In this document: in pieces, positions 7,305 through 14,773 of the stretch
Layout of the letters: each line of letters starts with the position of its first letter
Numbering within the stretch: the first letter of the stretch is position 1
NCBI GenBank assembly: GCA_026707935.1
Contig: JAPOVX010000116.1
Span: 1 to 34,124 of the forward strand
Source: Paracoccaceae bacterium
Lineage (GTDB): Bacteria; Pseudomonadota; Alphaproteobacteria; Rhodobacterales; Rhodobacteraceae
Length of the DNA stretch: 34,124 bases
Reading direction: 5' to 3'
Made by a program: the position numbers and the translations under genes
Notes under the pieces: generated by a model
Database searches by the model: none
The model's input: the letters and a program-made list of their open reading frames with translations, nothing else
What the model was told of the DNA's origin: nothing

Positions 7305-7887
7305 TCCGAACAGCTGCGATCCGGAACAGCGGAGACCCGTGTTTCAGAAAGTCTGTGCCTCGAATCGAGCCGGTGCAACAACGGGCATGCGGATGCCAAA
7401 AAGGCCTCGACTGGGTCGCTTCAGGGTCCATAAGCGGGAACGGCGGGACTTGGTTTGCTCGCTGCGATGACGCACTCGTCAGTGGTGGCAGCGTCGTCCT
7501 GCCGCGGAAACCGCAGGCGCCTCATGTGCCGCAAAGTCGGAGGTCCGCGGCTGGTCCGAGCGCTGCCTTGCCTTTGCCCGCAACCGGGATTCTCATGCGA
7601 AAGGCTGCTACCGGCTGACCGACAGGTTGCATGGCGCTCGATTTCTCCAGCCCGACGCGTGGAAGGCGCGGACGATGGATTTTTTGCGTTGCGTGTTTTT
7701 CTGGATGCGGCCGTGGCGTGCCCGCCTGGAGGGCGGCGCCTGCGCGGTAGTTCATTCAGCCGCGGGCGGCATTGATGGCATGTTCACACGAGATGCCCAC
7801 CGCGAGGACGAGTTCGGCGGATTGGTTCGATCAAGCCAGCCGTCAATCGTGGACGTGGGGTCGGCTTCCGGATCCGGATCGACCTGA
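7305..7887. other. 583-base intergenic stretch with no supportable gene
   Basis: Several frames stay open here for 60-100 codons, as expected in GC-rich DNA, but none has a ribosome site plus protein-like composition, and none resembles a family I know. It lies directly at the 3' end of tRNA-Ser, a common integration site, so it could be a scar of past insertion. I found no copy of the tRNA 3' end within it that would mark an attachment site. Confidence 0.4.
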
Positions 7888-7977
7888 TGGCGGAGAGACA
7901 GGGATTCGAACCCTGGGTGGGCTCGCGCCCACAACGGTTTTCGAGACCGCCCCGTTCGACCACTCCGGCACCTCTCC
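7888..7977 (-). tRNA. tRNA-Ser (anticodon CGA)
   Basis: The minus strand reads a 90-nt class II tRNA. The acceptor GGAGAGG pairs with TCTCTCC followed by discriminator G and an encoded CCA. The anticodon stem GCGGT/ACCGT encloses the loop CTCGAAA (anticodon CGA, reading UCG). The long variable arm GTGGGC-GCGA-GCCCAC and the T-arm CAGGG-TTCGAAT-CCCTG are both intact. The gene is divergent from the ABC importer operon. Confidence 0.96.
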
Positions 7978-8038
7978 GCAGCCCTCATTTGGCACATTGC
8001 CCTAGGTCTGTCCACTACGCCCTACGTCCTGAATGCTC

Positions 8039-8066
8039 TTGCCACTGACATGCCACCGCTGATAAT
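8039..8066 (+). promoter_or_regulatory. Sigma70-type promoter of the ABC importer operon
   Basis: TTGCCA at 8039-8044 (five of six matches to TTGACA) is followed after 16 bases by GATAAT at 8061-8066 (five of six matches to TATAAT). The predicted start of transcription is near 8073, which is exactly where the 18-bp palindromic operator begins. Confidence 0.6.
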
Positions 8067-8072
8067 GTCTGT

Positions 8073-8090
8073 TTTGCACACGTGTGCAAA
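8073..8090. promoter_or_regulatory. Perfect 18-bp palindrome, LacI-family operator
   Basis: TTTGCACAC at 8073-8081 followed by GTGTGCAAA at 8082-8090 is a perfect even-length palindrome centred on CG, the hallmark of LacI/GalR-family operators. It begins about seven bases after the -10 element, so bound repressor would cover the transcription start. The regulator is very probably the LacI-family protein encoded at 12537 in the same operon, giving autoregulated, substrate-induced transport. Confidence 0.75.
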
Positions 8091-8164
8091 CTGGCTCCGT
8101 TGCCGGGGGAATCGCCCGAATGACCGATTGCCACCCGTTCGATTGCCGGACGGGCGCGCGGATT

Positions 8165-8242
8165 GGGGCGTTAGCCCCATGAATCCCGGGCGAAGCCGGT
8201 CCGGGACAACTACCCGGGTGTGCGATCGAATGGCACACCCGG
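8165..8242 (+). promoter_or_regulatory. Structured 5' leader with two stem-loops before the binding-protein gene
   Basis: GGGGC-GTTA-GCCCC at 8165-8178 is a small perfect hairpin. CCGGGTGTGC at 8214-8223 and GCACACCCGG at 8233-8242 form a perfect 10-bp stem with a nine-base loop, ending nine bases before the AAGGGAGGA ribosome site at 8251-8259. The leader is about 190 bases long from the predicted start. The stems may protect the 5' end or tune translation. I do not recognise a known riboswitch. Confidence 0.45.
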
Positions 8243-8263
8243 ATCCAACAAAGGGAGGACAAT

Positions 8264-9505
8264 ATGCTTGTGAGACACCTTACCATCGCCGGGGCTGTTG
8301 CCGGGCTGATGGGCTCGGCTGCTTTTGCGGACTGCGGTCCGTCAGGACAGTCGATACGGATCCTGGCCAGCGACTTTCCGGCGATCCACGCTGTCGCCGG
8401 AACCGCCGAGGCGAATTGTGGAGATGCGGCAGCGGAATTCGTCCGCAACCACACGACCGAGGCCCGAGAAATCATGAACGCGGCGCTGACACCGAATCCT
8501 GCCGAGTACACCTCCGTCATCGTGGCAAACTCGACACTGACGCAGCTGATGAATGACGGCCTCGTGCGCCCGCTGAACGACTATATCGAAAAGTACGGTG
8601 CGCATCTTGAGCCGCATCAACTGATTACAATCGACGACAACGTCATGGCAGTGGCCTTCATGGCGAATTCCCAGCACCTTTTCTCGCGCTCGGACATCCT
8701 CGAAAAGGCGGGCGTGAGCGGTATTCCCGCCACCTACGAGGAAGTTCTGGCAGCGGCCGACAAGATCCGCGCCGCAGGGATCATGGAACATCCGCTGGTC
8801 ATGAACCTGAAAGTCGGATGGAACGTTGGCGAAGTCTTCAACAAGATCTACCTTGCGCATGGTGGTGAATTCTTCCAGCCCGGTTCGGCTGAACCCGCGA
8901 TCAACAACGACAAGGCAATTGCGGCTCTCAATGTCATGAAATCGCTGGCTGAATACGCACATCCAGACCACCTGACCCAGGCCTCGAACGAAACCCAAGG
9001 TCTCTGGGAAGCCGGTCAGGCGGCGCTTGGCATCATGTGGGGGTCGCGCGGTGGAGTGATCCTCGACAATGAAGGCTCAAGCGAAGAAGTAACCTCGAAT
9101 ACGGTTCTGTCCAGCGCACCGACCGTTGCAGGTGGCTCCATCCCTGCAGCGACGCTCTGGTGGGACGGGATCACCATTTCGACCAATGTAGGCGATGCGG
9201 AGGCCGAGGCGACATTTGCCGCGCTTGTCAGCGCGATGACGCCTGAGATGGTCGCAGAGCACAACGACGATGCAGTCTGGCTGATCGAAGGATTCAAGCC
9301 GGGACCGGCAGCCGCGGGCGTCGCGGCGACGGCGACAGGCGGTGCAAAGTCCTACCCGATGATCCCCTACATCGGTCTCATGCACAATGCTCTCGGTGCG
9401 GAGCTGGTGGACTTCCTGAAGGGGTCCGAAAGCGCCGAACAGGCGATCGCCGATGTCGAGGCGGCATACGTGACCGCCGCCAGGGAAGCTGGCTTCCTGA
9501 ATTGA
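8264..9505 (+). CDS. ABC transporter extracellular solute-binding protein (family 1, CUT1-type)
   Basis: The protein of 413 residues has a Sec signal peptide (positively charged MLVRH, hydrophobic core to about residue 18, likely cleavage AFA-D after 22) and the two-lobed fold pattern of family 1 carbohydrate-binding proteins: VRPLNDYIEKYG, YEEVLAAADKIRAAGI, LWEAGQAALGIMWGSRGG and a C-terminal SAEQAIADVEAAYVTAAREAG. In the periplasm it would capture the substrate and deliver it to the two permeases that follow. Two cysteines, C24 and C52, lie near the mature N-terminus and may form a disulfide. AAGGGAGGA lies at 8251-8259, a strong ribosome site. The substrate is unknown; the LacI-type control hints at a sugar or sugar-like compound. 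A strong stem-loop follows the stop. Confidence 0.93.
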   Translation: MLVRHLTIAGAVAGLMGSAAFADCGPSGQSIRILASDFPAIHAVAGTAEANCGDAAAEFVRNHTTEAREIMNAALTPNPAEYTSVIVANSTLTQLMNDGLVRPLNDYIEKYGAHLEPHQLITIDDNVMAVAFMANSQHLFSRSDILEKAGVSGIPATYEEVLAAADKIRAAGIMEHPLVMNLKVGWNVGEVFNKIYLAHGGEFFQPGSAEPAINNDKAIAALNVMKSLAEYAHPDHLTQASNETQGLWEAGQAALGIMWGSRGGVILDNEGSSEEVTSNTVLSSAPTVAGGSIPAATLWWDGITISTNVGDAEAEATFAALVSAMTPEMVAEHNDDAVWLIEGFKPGPAAAGVAATATGGAKSYPMIPYIGLMHNALGAELVDFLKGSESAEQAIADVEAAYVTAAREAGFLN

Positions 9506-9513
9506 TCGAAGAT

Positions 9514-9537
9514 ACGGGGCGCCTTCCGGCGCCCCGT
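9514..9537 (+). terminator. Intercistronic stem-loop after the binding-protein gene
   Basis: ACGGGGCGCC at 9514-9523, loop TTCC, and GGCGCCCCGT at 9528-9537 make a perfect 10-bp GC-rich stem eight bases after the stop codon. There is no U-run after it. In importer operons such structures commonly protect the binding-protein message or partly terminate transcription, so that binding protein is made in excess over permeases. I read it as that kind of attenuator or stabiliser, not a full terminator. Confidence 0.6.
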
Positions 9538-9567
9538 CATGCCGGTCCGCGACCCGAGACCTGACGA

Positions 9568-10599
9568 ATGCCGCACCGGACATTTTTTTGGTTCATTTTG
9601 CCGACGTTGACCGCGATGATTCTCTTCATCGCGCTACCGATCGTCTCGGTCTTCATTCAATCCCTGCACATCGAACATGAACAGGTGATCGTCGTCTCGG
9701 AAAGTTGCGGTCCGTTCGGGTGTACCGAGACGACTTCGGTCGATACCGGCGCGACGGAGGAATTGCGCAGGGAACGGCCCCTCGGCCGGTTCAACGGTAT
9801 TGGCACGTATACCAACCGGTCCCATCTCGCATTGGAGGAAATCAGAAAGGCTTGGGACACTGCCGGGACAATTGGTTCCTTTTTTTCGCAGATCCTGAAC
9901 TTGCCCTTTTACAAGGCGCTGACTTTCACCCTGACCTACACATTCGTGGTCACACCTTTCGTTCTGGTCCTGGGACTTGCAATCGCGGTCGGTATCAACA
10001 ACCTGCCGAAGCTGCTCAAGGGGCCGACGATATTCGTCTCGCTCTTGCCGATGATGGTGACACCGCTTGTAGGTTCCCTGATCCTCTTCTGGATGGTCGA
10101 CGGTGACGGGATCATCGGTGCGACGCTGCAGCTGATCTATGACGACAGTGCGCTGAGTCTCAAGGCCTCGCCCGTGCTGACGTGGACCATGCTGATCGTC
10201 TACGGCATATGGCACATCCTGCCGTTCAGCTTCATTGTCTTTTATGCCGGGCTCCAGACCGTGCCGCGCGAAACCATCGAGGCCGCGATGATCGACGGCG
10301 CAACCAAGTGGCAGCGGATGATGAATGTTGTCGTTCCGCACCTGATGCCGATCGTTATCTTCGTGACGCTCATCCTCTTGATGGACAATTTCCGCGTCTT
10401 CGAGCCGATCGTCGGGTTTTCGGCCGAAGCCCATGCCCAGTCGCTCAGCTGGATCATCTTCAAGGACCTGCGCGAAAGCGCCAATCCGCTATACAGTTCT
10501 GCCGGCGCGACCTCGATGCTGACCATTCTGGGGGTGGCTGTCCTGGTGACCCCGGTCCTGATCCGCACCTGGCGCGATTTCAGGCGGCGATCGCACTAG
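9568..10599 (+). CDS. ABC transporter permease, MalF/UgpA-like (CUT1)
   Basis: The protein of 343 residues is an inner-membrane permease with about six helices. The EAA loop that contacts the ATPase is seen in AAMIDGATKWQRMMNVVVPH. TM1 spans roughly residues 8-30. Between TM1 and TM2 there is an unusually long periplasmic insertion of about 80 residues, with two close cysteines (C47 and C52 in SESCGPFGC) and many charged residues. MalF-type permeases are known for a large periplasmic loop that touches the binding protein, so this one may do the same. It follows the binding-protein gene after 62 bases, and the second permease begins 10 bases after its stop. ATG is at 9568; the ribosome site is weak. 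Confidence 0.92.
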   Translation: MPHRTFFWFILPTLTAMILFIALPIVSVFIQSLHIEHEQVIVVSESCGPFGCTETTSVDTGATEELRRERPLGRFNGIGTYTNRSHLALEEIRKAWDTAGTIGSFFSQILNLPFYKALTFTLTYTFVVTPFVLVLGLAIAVGINNLPKLLKGPTIFVSLLPMMVTPLVGSLILFWMVDGDGIIGATLQLIYDDSALSLKASPVLTWTMLIVYGIWHILPFSFIVFYAGLQTVPRETIEAAMIDGATKWQRMMNVVVPHLMPIVIFVTLILLMDNFRVFEPIVGFSAEAHAQSLSWIIFKDLRESANPLYSSAGATSMLTILGVAVLVTPVLIRTWRDFRRRSH

Positions 10600-10609
10600 A
10601 GGGCGGGAC

Positions 10610-11491
10610 ATGGCGACAAGGGCACAATCCCGTATCACCCCGCTGGTGGTTTTCTCGACCGCACTTGTTGCGGTCTGGCTTCTGATTGCGGCGTTCCCCT
10701 TCATCTGGACGCTTTGGGGCAGCTTCAAGGTTCAGGGGGATTTCTTTTCCCGGGCCGACTGGCGCAACGCACTGTATGGTGTCCACACCATCAGGGAGAC
10801 CGGCAGCGCTTTCACGGGCGCGGGTTACTACGGTGCCTGGTTTCAGGAAGATTTCTACCGCGCGGCCCTGAACACCTGTATCGTGGTGTTTTTTACCGTC
10901 GTGATTTCGCTCACGATCGGAACGCTCGGGGGCTTCGCGCTTGCCAGGTCGGGAAGGTACTACGCCTTCTGGATCCTGATGGCGGCACTGGTCTTCCGGG
11001 CCATGCCGCACATGACCCTGGTTTCGGGCTATCTCTTGCCTTTCTTCGAATGGAACATCTGGGGCATACTGCCAACGACCATCATCGTGCTGGTGGCGAT
11101 CAACCAGCCTTTCACGCTTTGGATGCTGCACTCGTTCTTTCTGAATATCCCGCGGGACATGGACGAAAGCGCGATGGTGGATGGTTGTACGCGCTTTCAG
11201 GCCTTCCGCTATGTCATTATTCCGGTCATGTGGCCGGGCGTCATCACCACCGGTCTATTCAGCTTTCTCCTCGCCTACAACGACTTTGCCGTGACATCGA
11301 TGCTTTTGAGTGAGCAAAACGAGACGATGATTCCGAAGATCGCGAGTTTCCTCGGCACAACCCAGGTTGAAGGCAATGTGATGTTCGCCGTCGCTGCCGT
11401 GGTTTCGGCCACCGCACCGCTTTTCATGCTTGTCCTCTTCTTTCAGCGCCAGATCGTGAGTGGCCTGATCACGGGGGCAGTCAAGGGATGA
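10610..11491 (+). CDS. ABC transporter permease, MalG/UgpE-like (CUT1)
   Basis: The protein of 293 residues is the second channel subunit. Its EAA loop reads SAMVDGCTRFQAFRYVIIPV and is followed by the conserved W-P-G and the last two helices. GGGCGGGACATG gives a plausible ribosome site. As in the first permease, the stretch between TM1 and TM2 is long (about residues 40-85), containing DWRNALYGVHTIRETGSAF. The heterodimer should form the membrane pore of a CUT1 importer. No ATP-binding subunit is encoded in this window, so the ATPase must come from elsewhere, as is known for importers served by a shared MsmK/UgpC-type ATPase. The stop overlaps the next start (ATGA). Confidence 0.92.
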   Translation: MATRAQSRITPLVVFSTALVAVWLLIAAFPFIWTLWGSFKVQGDFFSRADWRNALYGVHTIRETGSAFTGAGYYGAWFQEDFYRAALNTCIVVFFTVVISLTIGTLGGFALARSGRYYAFWILMAALVFRAMPHMTLVSGYLLPFFEWNIWGILPTTIIVLVAINQPFTLWMLHSFFLNIPRDMDESAMVDGCTRFQAFRYVIIPVMWPGVITTGLFSFLLAYNDFAVTSMLLSEQNETMIPKIASFLGTTQVEGNVMFAVAAVVSATAPLFMLVLFFQRQIVSGLITGAVKG

Positions 11492-12540
11492 CTGACGTTC
11501 ACACCCAGAATCGGATGGCGATCGATTCGCTTCGGGCGGCCCAATACAACTGGGACGAGGCAGCGCTACGCCGCGCGCTGAGCGATCTCGCCCTGCCAGA
11601 TGCGATTTTCCACCTTGCCCACCCTTTCGGCGACATGGTCGGGCCGGATGCCTTCCACGATCATGCGCTCGCCTTGCTGAAAGCTGCCTGGCCCGATGTC
11701 GAGCGCCGGGACTGGATCGTCATGGCTGGCGACGACGAGCATGGTGCCGACTGGGTCGGCTGCGGCGGCCACTTCATGGGCACTTTCATTTCGCCATTCC
11801 TGGACATTCCGCCCACGGGCCATCTGACACACATGCGGTTTCACGAGTTCTACCGGATCAAGGGCGGCAAGGTTGTCGAATATCAGGCACTCTGGGATAT
11901 CCCCGAGGTCATGATGCAGGCGAATGCATGGCCAATGGCACCATCGCTTGGGCGCGAATTCTGCATCCCCGGCCCGTCGTCGGGCGACGGTCTGATCCGC
12001 TCGCCCCGAGACGTGGAACTCAGCCAGCGAAATCGGCAACATGTCATCGAGATGCTGAAATACATGAAATTGCATCCTTCCCGGGGCGGACCGGAGACGA
12101 TGGAGATGCCGCGATTCTGGAGCCAACGGATGAACTGGTACGGGCCGGCCGGGATTGGCACCGGGCGCGGGATCGAGGGCTTCCGAAACTGGCACCAGAT
12201 CCCGTTCCTGAATGCCATGCCTGACCGTGGCTCAAAAGTCAGCGAGGTCACTTACCATTTCTTTTGCGACAACAATCTTTGTGCCGTGACCGGTTGGCCA
12301 AACATGATCCAGACCGTCACCGGTGACGGCTGGATGGGGATTGCGCCGCAAGGCAGGGAAATAACGATGCGCTCGCTCGACTTCTGGCGCATCGAAGACG
12401 GCAAGATCCGTGAGAATTGGGTAATGGTGGACTTGCTGGACGCCTATCGCCAGCTTGGCGTCGATGTCATTGCCCGCCTTGGCGAGTTCAACAAGGCGCG
12501 AAACCTCGGCCCGATTTCACTCAAGGGTGGGCAGGCATGA
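11488..12540 (+). CDS. Double SnoaL/NTF2-like domain protein in the importer operon
   Basis: The protein of 350 residues appears to consist of two SnoaL-like (NTF2-fold) domains, about residues 10-145 and 180-325. Each begins with a helical stretch, and each ends with the phrase typical of such domains: FHEFYRIKGGKVVEYQALWDI in the first and LDFWRIEDGKIRENWVMVDL, then AYRQLGV, in the second. SnoaL-like proteins are small cone-shaped barrels; members act as cyclases, isomerases, hydratases or dehydratases on hydrophobic or sugar-derived substrates, others only bind ligands. Its stop-start overlaps with the permease upstream and the LacI gene downstream show tight coupling, so it probably handles the imported compound in the cytoplasm (no signal peptide is seen). 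The reaction is unknown. Confidence 0.82.
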   Translation: MTDVHTQNRMAIDSLRAAQYNWDEAALRRALSDLALPDAIFHLAHPFGDMVGPDAFHDHALALLKAAWPDVERRDWIVMAGDDEHGADWVGCGGHFMGTFISPFLDIPPTGHLTHMRFHEFYRIKGGKVVEYQALWDIPEVMMQANAWPMAPSLGREFCIPGPSSGDGLIRSPRDVELSQRNRQHVIEMLKYMKLHPSRGGPETMEMPRFWSQRMNWYGPAGIGTGRGIEGFRNWHQIPFLNAMPDRGSKVSEVTYHFFCDNNLCAVTGWPNMIQTVTGDGWMGIAPQGREITMRSLDFWRIEDGKIRENWVMVDLLDAYRQLGVDVIARLGEFNKARNLGPISLKGGQA

Positions 12541-13559
12541 AGGCGACCAGGGTTACCTCCGCCGATGTCGCGGTACTTGCAGGCGTCAGCCGCTCGGCGG
12601 TCAGCCGCACCTTTACCCCTGGTGCATCGGCGTCGTCAGTAACGGCGGAGAAAGTCAGAATGGCGGCCGCGAAACTGGGCTATAAGCCCAATTCACTCGC
12701 ACGGGCCGTGGTTTCCGGACGCAGCCGGATTGTCGGCCTCGTGGTGGCATACCTCGACAATCAGTTCTATCCCGAGGCGCTGGAAAAGCTCTCGGTCGCG
12801 CTGCAGGAAAAGGGCTACCATGTCCTTGTTTTCATGGCTTCCCAGGCGGCCGGGAACATCGACAGCGTGGTTGAGGAAATCCTTGCCTACCAGGTCGAGG
12901 GGCTCATTCTTGCATCGGTCGCATTATCGTCTGACGTCGCAGAACGTTGCAGGGATGTTGGTGTTCCGGTCGTTCTTTTCAACCGGAGCCAGGATGTTGG
13001 CGATGTGACCGCCGTGACTTCGGCCAACGTCGCAGGCGGGCGGAAGGTTGCGGATTTTCTGCTCGCTGGCGGGCATCGCCGCATCGGTTACATCGCCGGT
13101 TGGGAAGGCGCTTCAACGCAACGCGACCGTGAAGCCGGATTCGTCAACCGGCTCACAGAGGCAGGTGTTTCCTTATATGCCCGGGAAGTCGGTCAATTCA
13201 CGTTGGACGGTGCCGCCGGGGCGGCGCAGCGTATGTTCGACCGGCCCGACCGGCCCGAAGCCGTATTCGTGGCCAATGATCACATGGCCTTTGCGGTCAT
13301 GGATGTGCTCAGATTCCAGATCGGTCTCACCGTCCCGGCGAATGTCTCGGTCGTCGGCTACGACGATGTGCCGCTATCCGGGTGGCCGACCTATGACCTG
13401 ACCACGGTCAGACAGCCTGCCAATCGCATGGTGTCGGAAACGGTCGATATACTGCTCAGACAGATTTCGCATCGGGAGTCAGAAAGCAAACGACTGGAAA
13501 TCGAGGGGCCGCTCATCGTGCGGGGATCGGCCCGCGTGCCGGAGCGATGGGCAGGATGA
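12537..13559 (+). CDS. LacI-family transcriptional regulator
   Basis: ATG 12537 overlaps the preceding stop by four bases and gives 340 residues. The N-terminal helix-turn-helix is VTSADVAVLAGVSRSAVSR, about residues 6-24, followed by the hinge region SLARAVVSGRSRIVGLV, in which valine stands where many LacI proteins have the leucine that wedges into the operator centre. The rest is the sugar-binding-protein-like sensor and dimer domain, with VANDHMAFAVMDVLR and SVVGYDDVPLSGW as typical strands. It should repress the importer operon by binding the palindrome at 8073-8090 until an imported ligand releases it. Its place inside the operon gives negative autoregulation. The stop overlaps the next start by four bases. 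Confidence 0.95.
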   Translation: MKATRVTSADVAVLAGVSRSAVSRTFTPGASASSVTAEKVRMAAAKLGYKPNSLARAVVSGRSRIVGLVVAYLDNQFYPEALEKLSVALQEKGYHVLVFMASQAAGNIDSVVEEILAYQVEGLILASVALSSDVAERCRDVGVPVVLFNRSQDVGDVTAVTSANVAGGRKVADFLLAGGHRRIGYIAGWEGASTQRDREAGFVNRLTEAGVSLYAREVGQFTLDGAAGAAQRMFDRPDRPEAVFVANDHMAFAVMDVLRFQIGLTVPANVSVVGYDDVPLSGWPTYDLTTVRQPANRMVSETVDILLRQISHRESESKRLEIEGPLIVRGSARVPERWAG

Positions 13560-14548
13560 AAGGGTTTGATCCGAAATTTTCCGATTTTCCCGACTATATC
13601 ATCGGAATTACCAAAGAGATCTGGGAAGACCGTCGCATAGCGACACTCAAGGATTACTATGCCCCGGATATCATCGTTCGCTCCCCGGCGTCGGTTGTCG
13701 TCGGCAACAACCAAGTCATCGCGAGTACCATGGCGACATTGGCGGAGTTTCCGGATCGCCAGCTTCTCGGCGAAGACGTCATCTGGTCGGGCACGCCCGA
13801 GACCAGCATGCTTAGTTCGCACCGTATTCTCTCGACGGCGACCCATGCGGCGGACGGCATCTACGGAAAGGTGACCGGAACCAGGCTCAGGTATCGCATC
13901 ATTGCTGATTGCCATGCGATCGGGAACCAGATCAACGACGAATGGCTGATCAGGGATCAGGGGGCGATTGTCAGGCAGCTCGGCTGGACCCCGAAGGACT
14001 ACGCTCATGAGATGATTGTCCGCGAAGGCGGAGCGGAGGCTTGCGTGCAACCCCTGACGCCGGCAACCGATCGGGAGGGTCCCTACACCGGCCGCGGCAA
14101 CGATAATGAATGGGGTGCGCGCTATGCCGAGATCCTCACCCGTATCATGGGCGCTGACATGGCGGCGATCCCGGCCGAATACGACCGCGCGGTTCAGGCG
14201 GAATACCCTGGTGGTGTTTCGGTAAACGGTTGGGACGCGATTGACCGTTTCTGGATGGGCCTACGCGCCAGCTTCCCGTCAGCGAAGTTCGAGATCCATC
14301 ATCAGATCGGTCGTAACGACCCATTCATGGCTCCCCGTGCCGCAATTCGGTGGTCGCTGAACGGTTTCCACGAAGGAAATGGCGCGTTTGGCGCTCCGAC
14401 CGGAGCGGAAGTCTATGTCTTGGGGATATCGCATGCCGAGTTCGGCAGCCTCGGTACCTCTCGACCAACCCTTCGCCGCGAATGGACACTCTTCGACGAA
14501 ACCGCCATCTGGAAGCAGATCGTTTTGCAGTCGGGTCTGTTCACCTGA
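13556..14548 (+). CDS. Second double SnoaL/NTF2-like domain protein
   Basis: The protein has 330 residues from ATG 13556, which overlaps the LacI stop (ATGA) and has GGAG 11 bases upstream; an ATG at 13547 would add three residues but lies only two bases after that site. Two SnoaL-like domains are suggested, about residues 8-145 and 170-325: DDYYAPDIIVRSP-like and 'WLIRDQGAIVRQLG' phrases in the first, and FWMGLRASFPSAKFEIHHQI, AAIRWSLNGFHEGNG and REWTLFDETAIWKQIVLQSG in the second. It is clearly different from the protein at 11488, so this operon has two distant paralogues. They may form a complex or catalyse successive steps on the imported substrate. No catalytic residues can be named with confidence. 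It is the last gene of the operon. Confidence 0.8.
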   Translation: MKGFDPKFSDFPDYIIGITKEIWEDRRIATLKDYYAPDIIVRSPASVVVGNNQVIASTMATLAEFPDRQLLGEDVIWSGTPETSMLSSHRILSTATHAADGIYGKVTGTRLRYRIIADCHAIGNQINDEWLIRDQGAIVRQLGWTPKDYAHEMIVREGGAEACVQPLTPATDREGPYTGRGNDNEWGARYAEILTRIMGADMAAIPAEYDRAVQAEYPGGVSVNGWDAIDRFWMGLRASFPSAKFEIHHQIGRNDPFMAPRAAIRWSLNGFHEGNGAFGAPTGAEVYVLGISHAEFGSLGTSRPTLRREWTLFDETAIWKQIVLQSGLFT

Positions 14549-14601
14549 ATCCGGGATTCCCGGCATGAGTGGATTTCGGCGCGCATGTAGAGTCGCTTGC
14601 G

Positions 14602-14635
14602 GGGACGCCGGCGTTGCCGGCCCGCGGGGCGTCCC
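14602..14635. terminator. GC-rich stem-loop between convergent transcription units
   Basis: GGGACGCC at 14602-14609 pairs exactly with GGCGTCCC at 14628-14635. The loop itself contains a second self-complementary element, GCCGGC-GTT-GCCGGC, that competes with the outer stem. It lies between the end of the importer operon (14548) and the end of the opposing sulfotransferase gene (14774), where a bidirectional terminator is expected. There is no T-run. The remaining bases of this gap hold nothing else that I can see. Confidence 0.45.
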
Positions 14636-14773
14636 GATCCCCGAAGATGCCGTTGAGGTCGTCGATTCACCGAACTTGGCTGTGGGTCCGGCACGTGAAG
14701 CCCCTCGAACACGCTGCTCGTGGTCCGTGAATCCTTCTTGGACAAATTCCTTGTCGTTCGGGAGCGAAGCGTG

